Notes: a model not told the origin generated them from the sequence alone. DNA of 44,615 bases from an uncultured Collinsella sp. (GCA_900756765.1 CAAELE010000031.1:1-44615); one strand, 5' to 3'; numbered from the stretch's first letter, positions 34,358-43,398 are shown. A program made the numbers and translations.

Positions 34358-35688
34358 TACAGAGCCTCGAGTGCGGCGGCGATGCGCTTCATGGCGGCGT
34401 CGGCGGCCGATTGGTCCGGAGCCTCAGCCAGCACGCGAATCACCGACTCGGTTCCGCTCTTGCGCACGAGCACGCGGCCCTCGCCCGCCAGCGCGGCCTC
34501 GGCCTCGGCGATCGCATCCTGCACGCCCATGTTCTCGAGCGCGGCATCCTTGTCGGCCACGCGCACGGCAACCTGCGCTTGCGGCAGCAGCTTGCACGGA
34601 GCCGTGAGCTGCGAGAGCGTCTCGCGCTCGGCGCGAATCACTTCCATTACGCGCAGCGAGGTCATGATGCCGTCGCCCGTGCGCTCGATATCGCCAAAGA
34701 TCGTATGACCCGTCTGCTCGCCGCCCAGGCTGTAGCCGCCCTCGCGCATCTTGGCATACACGTGACGGTCGCCCACGCCGCTGGTCACGGCGCTCAGGCC
34801 GGCAAGCTCCAGCGACTTGACCAGGCCAAAGTTGCTGGCAATCGTCGGCACCACGGTACCGCCCGAAAGGCGACCGTGCTTGTTCAGGTACACGCCGCAC
34901 ACGTACAGGATCTGGTCGCCATCGACCACGCGGCCGCGCTCGTCCACGGCCAGGCAGCGGTCGGCATCGCCGTCGTAGGCAAAGCCCACGTCCAGGCCCT
35001 GCTCCACCACGTGGCGCTGCAAACGCTCCATATGCGTGGAGCCGCAGTCGACGTTGATGTTAAAGCCATCAGGCGCGGCGTTGATCACGCGCACATCGGC
35101 GCCCAGCGCGTCGAACACCGGCTTGGCCACCGAGGACGCCGAGCCGTTGGCGCAGTCGATGCCGATTTTGACACCCTGCAGCGAAAAGTTCGCGCTTGCG
35201 ATGAGCGAAGCAATATAGCGGTTGCGGCCCTGCATATAGTCCACCGTGGCGCCAATGTGGTTGCCCGTTGCCAGCGGAACTTCGCTCTTACCATCGATAT
35301 AGTCCTCGATGAGCTCCAGCACGTCCTCGTCCATCTTAAAGCCGTCGCTGTTGACGAGCTTAATGCCGTTATCGCAAAACGGGTTGTGGCTCGCGCTGAT
35401 CATGATGCCGCAATCGAAGCAGCCCTCCACGGTCTGATGCGCCACGCCCGGCGTTGGAATCACGTGCAGCATATATGCGTCCGCGCCGCTCGCGACCAAG
35501 CCACTCACCAGCGCCGCCTCGAACATGTAGCTCGAGCGACGCGTGTCCTTGCCCACGATCACGCGTGCCTTGCGCTCGCGGTTGGCACCGTAATACCAAC
35601 CCACAAAACGGCCGATCTTGTACGCATGCTCTACGGTCAGCCCAACGTTGGCCTCGCCGCGAAATCCGTCGGTGCCAAAGTACTTCAT
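34357..35688 (-). CDS. glmM: Phosphoglucosamine mutase
   Basis: GlmM interconverts glucosamine-6-phosphate and glucosamine-1-phosphate for peptidoglycan precursor synthesis. The 443-residue protein has the FGTDGFRG start, the phosphoserine loop ISASHNP (Ser100), the metal loop DGDADR, the sugar-specificity loop GEQTGH and the phosphate loop RKSGTES. All four active-site loops are intact. ATG 35688 has an AGGAC-type site. Confidence 0.97.
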   Translation of the reverse strand: MKYFGTDGFRGEANVGLTVEHAYKIGRFVGWYYGANRERKARVIVGKDTRRSSYMFEAALVSGLVASGADAYMLHVIPTPGVAHQTVEGCFDCGIMISASHNPFCDNGIKLVNSDGFKMDEDVLELIEDYIDGKSEVPLATGNHIGATVDYMQGRNRYIASLIASANFSLQGVKIGIDCANGSASSVAKPVFDALGADVRVINAAPDGFNINVDCGSTHMERLQRHVVEQGLDVGFAYDGDADRCLAVDERGRVVDGDQILYVCGVYLNKHGRLSGGTVVPTIASNFGLVKSLELAGLSAVTSGVGDRHVYAKMREGGYSLGGEQTGHTIFGDIERTGDGIMTSLRVMEVIRAERETLSQLTAPCKLLPQAQVAVRVADKDAALENMGVQDAIAEAEAALAGEGRVLVRKSGTESVIRVLAEAPDQSAADAAMKRIAAALEAL

Positions 35689-35710
35689 AAGAGGTCCTCT
35701 CTATAGACAA

Positions 35711-35738
35711 AGGCGCGCCGCCAAAGCAACGCGCCGCC
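35711..35738 (-). terminator. Possible weak terminator of the EamA gene
   Basis: On the minus strand GGCGCG and CGCGCC can pair around a 12-nt loop before TTTGTC, in the 81-bp gap ahead of glmM. The T-run is short, so read-through into glmM is possible. Confidence 0.35.
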
Positions 35739-35769
35739 AGCCTATTATCCTTTAAAGCAACCGTAGGGG

Positions 35770-36792
35770 CTACACCGTGAGGAACATCATCACGATGATC
35801 ATGGCAAAGCCGATAAGATCGGTCGGCAAAAATACCGTGCCCAGCATAACGGCGCTGGTGATGGTCGCCGAGACAGGCTCCACGGTTCCGATGAGGCTCG
35901 CACGCACCGAGCCGATGTCCTTAACGCCCTGCATATACAGCATATACGCCAGGAAAGAGCCCACGATCACAAACACCGCGAGCGCTTCGACGGCAGCAGT
36001 ATCGAGGGCCGGCATATGAGCCCACGGCTGCACAAAGACGCTCGAAACGACACCCGCCGTAAGCATAGCCGAACCCGTAACAATAGGGCTGCCGTATTCG
36101 GATAGAATCTTGGCGGGAATCACCGCCATACAGGCGGCGCTAACCGCACACATAAGGCCTGCGACCAGGCCAAGCGGCGATATGCTCAGACTGGTAGGGT
36201 CGCCGCCGGTAGCGATAAAAAAGGTGCCGCCCAGGGCCAACCCAATGCCAACGGCCTCACGCACGCGAGGCATGCGGCGATCGGTCACGCAGGTGTAGCC
36301 CATGATGATAACGAGCTGCAGGCACTGGAGCACCGTCGCGGTTCCGGCATTGGTCAGGCGCACGGCCGAAAGATAACAAAACTGGTTAAAGAGCAGGCCA
36401 AAAGCGGTAAAGAGCAGCAGCTGCTTGCGATCAGCGGGCGTCGTCCAAAGCTTGACCAGGCGTGCGCGGTCGCGCGTAACAACCACAGCCATAAAGAGCA
36501 GGCCGGCGAGAATCTGCCGTATGCTCATAAGCCACAGCGTATCGACATGGTAGGTATCGAACAAAAAACTCGCGCTGGTACCCGAGAAACCCCAAAACGA
36601 ACCGCCCACCAGCGTGGCTAAAACACCCGTGATCATCTTGCGCGTCTGGGCGTCGTTGAGGCGGTCGCGCCATGCGCGGCGGGTGCTGCGGCTGAGCTCA
36701 TCGGTGCCCTCGGGCACATCAATGTTCGATATATCGGTCATCGGCACCGAAGCCCCTGCGCCTTCGACCTGCTCGACACACTCTTTGCTCAT
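35770..36792 (-). CDS. EamA family (DMT) transporter
   Basis: The 340-residue membrane protein has about ten hydrophobic helices in two EamA repeats. The first starts around ATLVGGSFWGFSGTSASFLF and the second around GLVAGLMCAVSAACMAVIPAKIL, with the family pattern YMLYMQGVKDIGSVRASLIGTVEPVSAT near the end. A soluble N-terminal tail of about 50 residues precedes them. Members export or import small metabolites; the substrate here cannot be told. ATG 36792 with GGGGGAG was chosen over a 69-codon longer frame. Confidence 0.88.
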   Translation of the reverse strand: MSKECVEQVEGAGASVPMTDISNIDVPEGTDELSRSTRRAWRDRLNDAQTRKMITGVLATLVGGSFWGFSGTSASFLFDTYHVDTLWLMSIRQILAGLLFMAVVVTRDRARLVKLWTTPADRKQLLLFTAFGLLFNQFCYLSAVRLTNAGTATVLQCLQLVIIMGYTCVTDRRMPRVREAVGIGLALGGTFFIATGGDPTSLSISPLGLVAGLMCAVSAACMAVIPAKILSEYGSPIVTGSAMLTAGVVSSVFVQPWAHMPALDTAAVEALAVFVIVGSFLAYMLYMQGVKDIGSVRASLIGTVEPVSATITSAVMLGTVFLPTDLIGFAMIIVMMFLTV

Positions 36793-37023
36793 TCCACTCC
36801 CCCGAAACGGCCTGGAAACAATTCGGCTTACCTTACCACGGCGAAGGCACCAGCTGGAGGCTTGTCCGCTTATCGGTAGGACAATTCCGCAGGCATCTTT
36901 CCATAGCTCGATACCGCAATGGCCTTGCATTATGCAACAGCCAAATCGCGGCAGCAGGCTCTTTTGAAATGGATATGACAAAGCCCCCGAATTCCACAAT
37001 GTAAGCGATTTTTAAAAATGTTC
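36793..37023. other. Intergenic region between the EamA gene and tRNA-Val
   Basis: No gene is supported here. The minus-strand frame that continues upstream from the EamA gene lacks a ribosome binding site and resembles no protein. Confidence 0.5.
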
Positions 37024-37052
37024 TTGCCACCGAGTTCAGGCTCCGTTATATT
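37024..37052 (+). promoter_or_regulatory. Sigma-70-type promoter of tRNA-Val
   Basis: TTGCCA (37024-37029) and TATATT (37047-37052) are exactly 17 bp apart, 29 bp before the tRNA. Confidence 0.8.
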
Positions 37053-37081
37053 ATCCCTTGCGCGCTTGCGCACCCTTGATC

Positions 37082-37156
37082 GGGCGTTTAGCTCAGGGGG
37101 AGAGCGCTTCCCTGACACGGAAGAGGTCAGAAGTTCAAATCTTCTAACGCCCACCA
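37082..37156 (+). tRNA. tRNA-Val (anticodon GAC)
   Basis: The gene starts GGGCGTTTAGCTCAG and ends AACGCCCACCA, with a full acceptor stem and encoded CCA. The anticodon loop CTGACAC in a CTTCC/GGAAG stem gives GAC. The T-arm is AGAAG-TTCAAAT-CTTCT. It has its own promoter and terminator. Accessory genes follow it. Confidence 0.97.
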
Positions 37157-37164
37157 AATGTTCG

Positions 37165-37201
37165 CAGCTCAGAGGCTATGTCCTCTGGGCTGTTTTGTTT
37201 T
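37165..37201 (+). terminator. Terminator of tRNA-Val
   Basis: A CAGCTCAGAGG/CCTCTGGGCTG stem with a 6-nt loop is followed by TTTTGTTTT, 8 bp after the tRNA. Confidence 0.88.
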
Positions 37202-37382
37202 ATGTCGCCAAATCCGCTGGCAGCTACAACCGCCCAACTGGCCAAAAGCCGACCATCTACTTGCCGATCTATCCATTGGCATAACCAATCAGTCCGCACC
37301 GCAACTTCTCAGCAAAACGCCGCGATGTCTGCGCCCTGCGGTATCCTTGAGCCACTTGCACCTGCAGCACCAAGGAGCCGCC

Positions 37383-38069
37383 ATGCGCACCGAGCTCGAT
37401 GTTCCCTTTTCGCACAAAGACGAGGCCAAGGCCCTGGGCGCCAAGTGGGATCGGGCTAAGAAGATCTGGTATGTACCCAGCGGCGTTAACCCCGAGCCCT
37501 TTGCCGAGTGGCTGCCCGGCGTTGACCGATCCGACCCCTCAGCGCCGTATATATATCTAGTACTGGGCAAGCGCGAGTGCTGGAAGTGTCACAAAGAGAC
37601 CTCGGTCGCGGCCTTCGGCATTCCCTATCGAACCGATAACGACGAGAGCATCGCCATCGCGCACGCGCCTAACGAAGCCGGGCACATTGCCATCGACACG
37701 GCCAGCGCCAACGCACTCGCCATCGTGCCCACTCTTGGCTGCGTGCCGGGCGAGATCCGCGACTACCTTCATAAGCGCTGCGGCTACAAGCCCGTAGGCG
37801 CGCGAGCCTCCAAAGCCCCGTCGCTCGGCAACACGTGCACCAGTTGCGACGCGCTGCAAGGCAGCCGCTATCTGTTCGAGGAGCCCTCGTCCCCGTTTGC
37901 CCTCACTGCCATCAACAAGCTACCGGCACTGGAGTTTGTGCGCGTCGAAGTTGCCGGCGTCTTTGGCGTCCCGGCCACGCGCACCAATTTTGACCAGGCG
38001 CTCTTTACCTGGGCACGCGACCACCACGCCGAGTTCCACAAGACCCTGTTCGAGGGAATCTACCTGTAG
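37383..38069 (+). CDS. DUF5710 domain protein with a cysteine-rich region
   Basis: The 228-residue protein begins with a DUF5710 domain (about 2-48: LDVPFSHKDEAKALGAKWDRA, IWYVP), a short module often found in replication, primase-like and mobile-element proteins, probably for nucleic-acid contact. After it come CWKC (about 65-68) and a later CTSC pair, which may form one zinc site. The rest is unrecognised. ATG 37383 follows AAGGAG. It converges on the restriction endonuclease gene. The function is unknown, though the setting suggests defence or mobile DNA. Confidence 0.7.
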   Translation: MRTELDVPFSHKDEAKALGAKWDRAKKIWYVPSGVNPEPFAEWLPGVDRSDPSAPYIYLVLGKRECWKCHKETSVAAFGIPYRTDNDESIAIAHAPNEAGHIAIDTASANALAIVPTLGCVPGEIRDYLHKRCGYKPVGARASKAPSLGNTCTSCDALQGSRYLFEEPSSPFALTAINKLPALEFVRVEVAGVFGVPATRTNFDQALFTWARDHHAEFHKTLFEGIYL

Positions 38070-38076
38070 GGCAAGG

Positions 38077-38112
38077 CTCGAAAATCGAGTCCAGATATCC
38101 TCGAAAATCGAG
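38077..38112. repeat. Two identical short hairpins between convergent genes
   Basis: CTCGAAAATCGAG occurs twice (38077-38089 and 38100-38112), 23 bp apart. Each can form a CTCGA/TCGAG hairpin with an AAA loop. They lie between the DUF5710 gene and the endonuclease gene. Without T-runs they are poor terminators; paired protein-binding sites are an alternative. Confidence 0.55.
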
Positions 38113-38145
38113 TATGCACAGGTAGTTGAATTGCCGACTCGAAGG

Positions 38146-39651
38146 CTACAACCCCAGGATGTGCTCTAGATAGCCTTTGTTAAACCAGAACGATTGCCTG
38201 GTCATCCAACGTCCATCGGGCAACTCGTAGGCGTTCCTCGCAATGTCGCCGATTTCGGTTCCGTCGGCGAATCTGTACGCAGCTTTTGAGGTATGCGGGC
38301 GAACGTGGACAATCGGGTTGTCCGCCATACCGGGCAGATTGTTGGTCACCTTGAGCTTTCCACTCGCGTCCCGATACGGACTGAGCTTAACGCCCTCACG
38401 AATTACCTTGCGAGTCTCATCCCAGCAGGCCTTTGCGGGGCCCTCGATTTCGTTTGCCGGCATTGCCCAGAATAGGCAGCGGTCAAGACGCCACTCCCCC
38501 TCGTGGTCCTCACGGAACACGACAAAGAAGAAACGGTTGGTCTCAAGGCGCGCACGGAAGGATGACGTTTCCCAATCCTCATTGATTAGCTGCTTAAACT
38601 CAAACGGAGGGAAAGACATTGCCTGCTCGATGTGTCCCCTCTTATTAACGCGACAAACGCGGACGTTAATCCCAGCCTTAACGAACTCCTCGGCAGCATT
38701 GCTTTTAATTCCGAGCATTCGATAAACGAGTGTCGTCCATTGCGCCTTGTTTCCCGTGTATTCCAGGCCGTACTGCTCTGCAATCTGGCGATCAGTTTCA
38801 CCATAGTGGCGCTCGATAAGCGCAGTAACGTAGCTTTCGAAATCAATGGACTTGTCGCCGGCCTGGACGATACTCTCGCCAATGCGCGGAGCACCGAGAA
38901 CATAGGTATGAAGCACATAGTCCATGTACGAGCGCTTGAGTGAGAAGGCACGACGCTTCGCGCGACGGTGCTCGATCTCGCCCGTATCGGTGTTGAAGTA
39001 CTCGTAATACTGGTCAACCCACATCGTCGCTTCGGTTGCGCCCTTTGTGCAGGCGCCCAAGTAGGTGGTCATGCCCTCCGACAGCTCGTCCGCGCGACCA
39101 TCCTGAATGTACGAAATGATCTTCTCGTAGTCGGCGCGAATGATCTTCATATCCTCTTCGGGCAGACGAACCATGACTGCACGCTCAATGCGCTGGTCGT
39201 ATTTGTCGATGGAGCGGTCACGGCCGTAGTAGATCAGCAGGATATTGCTGAGCTTGGTCTTGAGATGCGAGCTGTCGTAGTCGAGCGAAACGGGACGGTC
39301 GTAGGGAATCATCGTCAAGACAAGACGCTCGCCGGCAGACTTGCGACCATCCTTGAGCACGTCGAAGCATGTTGCCTTGAGTTCCACACCCGCCTCGGGA
39401 AAGTCCGGCCGATCGTCGCTGTTGGCTTTGTAGCCAAAGTAACGCTCCTCGATCAGGGTTCCCATACCGCCCTTGTACTTCTTAGACCCAAAGTCCTTGG
39501 GCGCACTCTCCCCCTCCGGCGCAATGCCAAGCTCGAGAATATCGCGAAACGTCATCCCGTCGAGATTGGCAGCATACCGCTCAATGCTTGAGGGGTCAGA
39601 AAAATCAGTATCGTCAAGCATGCGCTTGAAATCGAGGTGCTTCTTGGACAT
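38146..39651 (-). CDS. Sau3AI/MutH-family type II restriction endonuclease
   Basis: The 501-residue protein has KGGMGTLIEERYFGY, then DDRPDFPEAGVELKAT and ERLVLTMIPYDRP at about residues 58-120. Glu69, Asp83, Glu90 and Lys92 have exactly the spacing of the MutH active site (Glu56, Asp70, Glu77, Lys79 in E. coli). Sau3AI-type enzymes pair this catalytic domain with a second, inactive MutH-like domain, and the length (Sau3AI has about 490 residues) agrees. They cut GATC. ATG 39651 with AGAGGA was chosen over a longer frame. It diverges from a C5 methyltransferase gene, the expected partner. Recognition of GATC is inferred from the family. Confidence 0.88.
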   Translation of the reverse strand: MSKKHLDFKRMLDDTDFSDPSSIERYAANLDGMTFRDILELGIAPEGESAPKDFGSKKYKGGMGTLIEERYFGYKANSDDRPDFPEAGVELKATCFDVLKDGRKSAGERLVLTMIPYDRPVSLDYDSSHLKTKLSNILLIYYGRDRSIDKYDQRIERAVMVRLPEEDMKIIRADYEKIISYIQDGRADELSEGMTTYLGACTKGATEATMWVDQYYEYFNTDTGEIEHRRAKRRAFSLKRSYMDYVLHTYVLGAPRIGESIVQAGDKSIDFESYVTALIERHYGETDRQIAEQYGLEYTGNKAQWTTLVYRMLGIKSNAAEEFVKAGINVRVCRVNKRGHIEQAMSFPPFEFKQLINEDWETSSFRARLETNRFFFVVFREDHEGEWRLDRCLFWAMPANEIEGPAKACWDETRKVIREGVKLSPYRDASGKLKVTNNLPGMADNPIVHVRPHTSKAAYRFADGTEIGDIARNAYELPDGRWMTRQSFWFNKGYLEHILGL

Positions 39652-39800
39652 GGCAAATCCTCTCGAAATAAGACATGATCTAACACGTATGCTACTGTAA
39701 ATTCGGGTTATACCGTGAAGATCCCCTAAGGGATCTTCCATTTGCAACCCGATTTCTGTACCCTTGATCTTTGCATTTGCAGCGATTTGGGGGAGTGAGT
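39652..39800. promoter_or_regulatory. Divergent control region of the restriction-modification genes
   Basis: This 149-bp gap holds four GATC sites (39677, 39720, 39732, 39766). Two lie in a perfect palindrome with arms GAAGATCCC (39717-39725) and GGGATCTTC (39730-39738). A possible methyltransferase promoter is TTGCAA (39742-39747), 17 bp, TGATCT (39765-39770), which puts a GATC inside the -10 hexamer. Methylation could thus feed back on expression. Confidence 0.5.
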
Positions 39801-41063
39801 ATGTCAGAGGTCAAAATCGCCGAGCTTTTTGCTGGCGTCGGCGGATTTCGTTTGGGCCTCGAAGGCTACGCTGACCCTCGTTATCCAGATTTCTACATGA
39901 AGCCCGCCGGACCCTTTCGCACCATTTGGGCCAATCAGTGGGAACCACCCGGAACCAAGGCTCGTCAGTTCGCGGCACGCTGCTATATGGACCGCTTTGG
40001 CGAGGATTCCGTAGTCAACGAAGATATCAATAAAGTCCTGGAACAGGCTGAAGCCGGAAAGGTTGAAATCCCCGACGTCCAGATGGTCGTCGGCGGCTTC
40101 CCTTGCCAAGATTACTCCGTCGCTCGCCCGCTTAACCAGGCACATGGCATCGAGGGCAAGAAGGGTGTCCTTTGGTGGGACATCTACCACTTCCTCGAGA
40201 TGAAGAAGCCGCGCTTCGGTCTCTTTGAGAATGTCGATCGTCTGCTCAAGTCGCCCGCGTCTCAGCGCGGTCGCGACTTCGCCATCATCCTAAGCTGCCT
40301 TGCCGACCTCGATTACACGGTCGAATGGCGCGTGGTCAACTCCGCGGAATATGGTTTTCCCCAGCGCCGCAAGCGCGTTTATATCTTCTGCGAGAAGAAC
40401 GCCGGCAAGGTCGATCTCGTTGACCGCATGCACAACGGTGTCATGGCGAAGGCCTTCCCCGCCATCTACCCTGACGAAATGGCCGAGCTCGATGTCCTGC
40501 CTGATCCTTACGAGAACTCGACTCGTTTTGGCGTTGGTCAAAAGACATCTCAGTTCAAGAATGCCGGTGTCATGCAGGGCTGCCATGTTTTGACCTGCGA
40601 CTTCGTTGAGGATTATCACGGCGAGCGCCGTGTGCTTGGCGATGTACTTGTTAATGAGGAGTATGTTCCGGAGCAGTTCTACATCTCCGACGAGAAGCTT
40701 CCCGACTGGCGCTACCTCAAGGGCAGCAAGCGCGAAGAACGCACCAACAAAAAGACGGGCTTTACGTACACGTATTCCGAGGGTGCCATGAGTTTCCCGG
40801 ATGCCACCGACAAACCGAGCCGCACCATCCTCACGGGCGAAGGCGGCACGGGCGCCAGCCGATTTAAGCATGTTATCGAGTGCCCCGACGGCCGTTTCCG
40901 CCGCCTCGTTCCCGACGAGCTCGATCAGCTCCAAGGATTCCCCAAGGGCTGGACGGATACTGGTATGACCGACGGCCATCGAGCTTTCTGCATGGGCAAC
41001 GCGCTCGTCACCGGCGTGCCCCATCGCATTGGCGAAGCTATGGTCGAAGTGTACGGCCTCTAA
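39801..41063 (+). CDS. C5-cytosine DNA methyltransferase (modification partner)
   Basis: The 420-residue enzyme has motif I ELFAGVGGFRLGL (8-20), motif IV GGFPCQDYSVAR with catalytic Cys102, motif VI FENVDRLL (142-149), motif VIII QRRKRVYIF (188-196), motif IX RRLVPDELDQLQGFP and motif X GNALV. All key residues are intact. M.Sau3AI is of the same class and size and makes GAT-5mC, so this enzyme probably protects GATC from the divergent endonuclease. ATG 39801 follows GGGGGAG. Confidence 0.93.
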   Translation: MSEVKIAELFAGVGGFRLGLEGYADPRYPDFYMKPAGPFRTIWANQWEPPGTKARQFAARCYMDRFGEDSVVNEDINKVLEQAEAGKVEIPDVQMVVGGFPCQDYSVARPLNQAHGIEGKKGVLWWDIYHFLEMKKPRFGLFENVDRLLKSPASQRGRDFAIILSCLADLDYTVEWRVVNSAEYGFPQRRKRVYIFCEKNAGKVDLVDRMHNGVMAKAFPAIYPDEMAELDVLPDPYENSTRFGVGQKTSQFKNAGVMQGCHVLTCDFVEDYHGERRVLGDVLVNEEYVPEQFYISDEKLPDWRYLKGSKREERTNKKTGFTYTYSEGAMSFPDATDKPSRTILTGEGGTGASRFKHVIECPDGRFRRLVPDELDQLQGFPKGWTDTGMTDGHRAFCMGNALVTGVPHRIGEAMVEVYGL

Positions 41064-41187
41064 GGCAAGCAATCCGGAGCCGGCAGTCACGCTGTCGACT
41101 CCATTTTTCCACCCCACTCCCCTGTATACTGATGTAGCACGTGTTTCATCCGGGCTTGTTGGACCGGATTGTTCATGGGAGGGTCTT

Positions 41188-41679
41188 ATGGCTGCTTCGA
41201 ATCCGCCAAAGGGGAGCGTTTCTTCTTCGTCCATCAAGCCGGTGACGCGCAAGGCCGTGCGTTGCCAGCGCGAGGTCGCTTGGCTTGTCACGCAGGCGGC
41301 GGGCAGGCTTGTGGCGACCACGGAGGACGTCAATGCTCCCACACCGAGCTTTGTGCTGGCAGCGGCGCTGGATCGAGTACGCCAACTGGAACTCGCCGCA
41401 CAAGAAGACGGCAGCCACCTTGGCTACCAGGGCGCTATGGCACCCGACCTGTTGACCTTTTGCCGCATGGCCAAGTTGCCCGCCGCACCCAATGCGCTTT
41501 CGAACGCAGGCTACATGTTTACGCTTTCGGGCGCGGACCTTATCCGCGACATCTATGCATACTGCAGCGAGCTCGCCGAGCGCAGCGTCTTTGGCGCGGC
41601 GGAAGTCAAACCGGGATATGTCATCAAGCTGGTTCTTAGGCTGTTCTTGATGGACGGGTTCGGGGCCATGCCGGTGTAA
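41188..41679 (+). CDS. Hypothetical protein, 163 residues
   Basis: I do not recognise this protein. A Ser/Lys-rich first 20 residues are followed by mostly helical sequence (VAWLVTQAAGRLVATTED, LAAALDRVRQLELAAQ, ADLIRDIYAYCSELAERS) and a hydrophobic end. No membrane segment is certain and no catalytic motif is seen. ATG 41188 follows GGGAGGG at good spacing, and a TATACT lies about 55 bp upstream. It lies between the methyltransferase and the AlbA_2 gene, and may belong to the defence island. Confidence 0.6.
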   Translation: MAASNPPKGSVSSSSIKPVTRKAVRCQREVAWLVTQAAGRLVATTEDVNAPTPSFVLAAALDRVRQLELAAQEDGSHLGYQGAMAPDLLTFCRMAKLPAAPNALSNAGYMFTLSGADLIRDIYAYCSELAERSVFGAAEVKPGYVIKLVLRLFLMDGFGAMPV

Positions 41680-41779
41680 GCCGAGTCCTCAGCATCACCG
41701 TCGACTGAGCAACAACCGCTTTACCTTAGTGGGCGCCAATTGAGGGTCGATTATTGGGTCGCCTCGTCCACTAACGCAT

Positions 41780-43246
41780 TTATTCCACGCGCTCTGACAG
41801 TCGATACTTGCGGTTGCGGCTCGTCGCCGGCGCCGTGGGCTCAAGCTCGCCTTGAGCAATGAGCGCGTTGACGCGCGACCTAACCTGGGAAATTGTAAGC
41901 CCCGTGCGTTCTGCCAGCTCACGCGTCCCCAGCTCGCCGTAGTGTTTGAGTGCCGTCACAATTAAGCCCCCGCCATGATTGACCGGCTCGATCTTTGAAC
42001 GGTAAAGTACGACCTTGAACCGATCGAACCCCGGGCAGAACAGGGGCTCGGCCAGACCATGCGCGCGCATGGCATCGATCATCATCGGGATGCCCGAGCC
42101 ATTGCCCTCAGCCGGCGAACCTGCGCCATCCGGCAGCGGGACAATCGACATGAGTTTCACGAGCGTCGCGTTACGGCATCGGGAGCTGCCGTCAAACAAG
42201 TTCTCGCGAGTCTTTCCCCCGTAAAGGCCGCCAGGATTCGTCACCTCGACACGATCGTCAAAGACGTCGACGGCAATCGATTGTCCACAGAACCGATCCC
42301 CGTATTCTCGATGGATTGCGGCGTTGGCGATTGCCTCGCGCAGAACCTCCTCGGGAATCTCCAGCGAGTCGACACGCGAGACGCCTTGGACGGTCGAGGT
42401 TCGCCGCAAATTCTTGGCGACGGCCGCGACAGCATCCGAGATCATCTCGCCCAACGTTCCCTCACAGATTGTGCGGTCCATGAACCTCAGCGACCCCGCC
42501 GTGCCTTTCCGGGTCCCCGCATAGACAGCCATGTCGATAAAGAGCTTGGGATAAAACTGCTGAGGGTAGGTGCCCGCAACTAGGAGTCCAGCCTTGGTGA
42601 CATTGCCCTGGGAATCAAGGAAATTTAGGCGCTCCAGCTTCGTTTGTTTGTCCGGCGCGCCGCGCATTGCCCGGGGCGTCAACGAGAAAGCCCGATCTAT
42701 CGTACGGTCGACCAGCATCTCGTCGAGATCGTCCGCGCCCGCGCCCGCCACCGCGTCGCGATCGCTCGGAGTCGCTCGACCGTATGACGCCAATGCGAGC
42801 ACCTCGGTCGACGAAAGCGGGACATCTTTGTCATCAATGCGCTTGTAGCTGCCGCCTTGAGCGCCCCGCTCTATGACATAACAAGGCTTGCTCGACGGGT
42901 CGAGCTCCTCAATTGTGATGACCAGAACCACGGTGCCCTGGAGCTCCACGCGTTCAATGGTGTATTTGGGCGGATTGGCCAGTTTTCCGCGACCGCCGGC
43001 ATCACCCATGCCCGCTACAAATTGGTTGAGCACCTTCTCGGTCTCAAAGTTCTCAACCGGGACAAAGCCCGCGCGCTCGCTCACGCCGAGCACGATAATT
43101 CCGCCAGCGGTATTCGCGAATGCGCTAACCGTTTCCCATACGTCGCGGGAAAGCGTCGTGGCGCTCTCCTTGACCTCAACGTTAAGATCGTCCGAGCCCA
43201 TGCGCCTTAAAGACTCGAGCAGACCGGTCAGCTCGTTTTCGTTCAT
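41780..43246 (-). CDS. AlbA_2 (Schlafen-like) ATP-binding protein with C-terminal winged helix
   Basis: The 488-residue protein has an N-terminal AlbA_2/Schlafen AAA-4 domain (about 1-125: NVEVKESATTLSRDVWETVSAFANTAGGIIVLGV). Next is a middle part with EEVLREAIANAAIHREYGD and VEVTNPGG, typical of the HATPase_c_4-type domain, and then a C-terminal winged helix (about 430-485: GELGTRELAERTGLTISQVRSRVNALIAQGEL). Such proteins are called putative transcriptional regulators or defence ATPases, and their function is poorly known. ATG 43246 was chosen over GTG 43252 for spacing to AAAGGA. The leader and promoter carry striking repeats. Confidence 0.85.
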   Translation of the reverse strand: MNENELTGLLESLRRMGSDDLNVEVKESATTLSRDVWETVSAFANTAGGIIVLGVSERAGFVPVENFETEKVLNQFVAGMGDAGGRGKLANPPKYTIERVELQGTVVLVITIEELDPSSKPCYVIERGAQGGSYKRIDDKDVPLSSTEVLALASYGRATPSDRDAVAGAGADDLDEMLVDRTIDRAFSLTPRAMRGAPDKQTKLERLNFLDSQGNVTKAGLLVAGTYPQQFYPKLFIDMAVYAGTRKGTAGSLRFMDRTICEGTLGEMISDAVAAVAKNLRRTSTVQGVSRVDSLEIPEEVLREAIANAAIHREYGDRFCGQSIAVDVFDDRVEVTNPGGLYGGKTRENLFDGSSRCRNATLVKLMSIVPLPDGAGSPAEGNGSGIPMMIDAMRAHGLAEPLFCPGFDRFKVVLYRSKIEPVNHGGGLIVTALKHYGELGTRELAERTGLTISQVRSRVNALIAQGELEPTAPATSRNRKYRLSERVE

Positions 43247-43305
43247 CTGCACGTCCTTTCGCTCGGCCCGGCGGAGAATGCCGCGAATAGATTTCCTTCG
43301 TCTCT

Positions 43306-43378
43306 CAGTTATCTCTCGTAATTATCTCTTGTCTCTCTGTTATCTCTCGTATTAGAGATGAGTGAAAGATGAGAGATA
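43306..43378. repeat. 73-bp repeat, copy 1 (gene-proximal)
   Basis: About 90% identical (7 differences in 73) to the copy at 43471-43543. It contains several TTATCTCTCGTA-like units and ends with the complementary GAGAGATA, so it is both iterated and partly palindromic. It lies in the leader of the AlbA_2 gene, 60 bp from its start codon. Confidence 0.9.
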
Positions 43379-43398
43379 AGATATCTACCATCTGTTTC

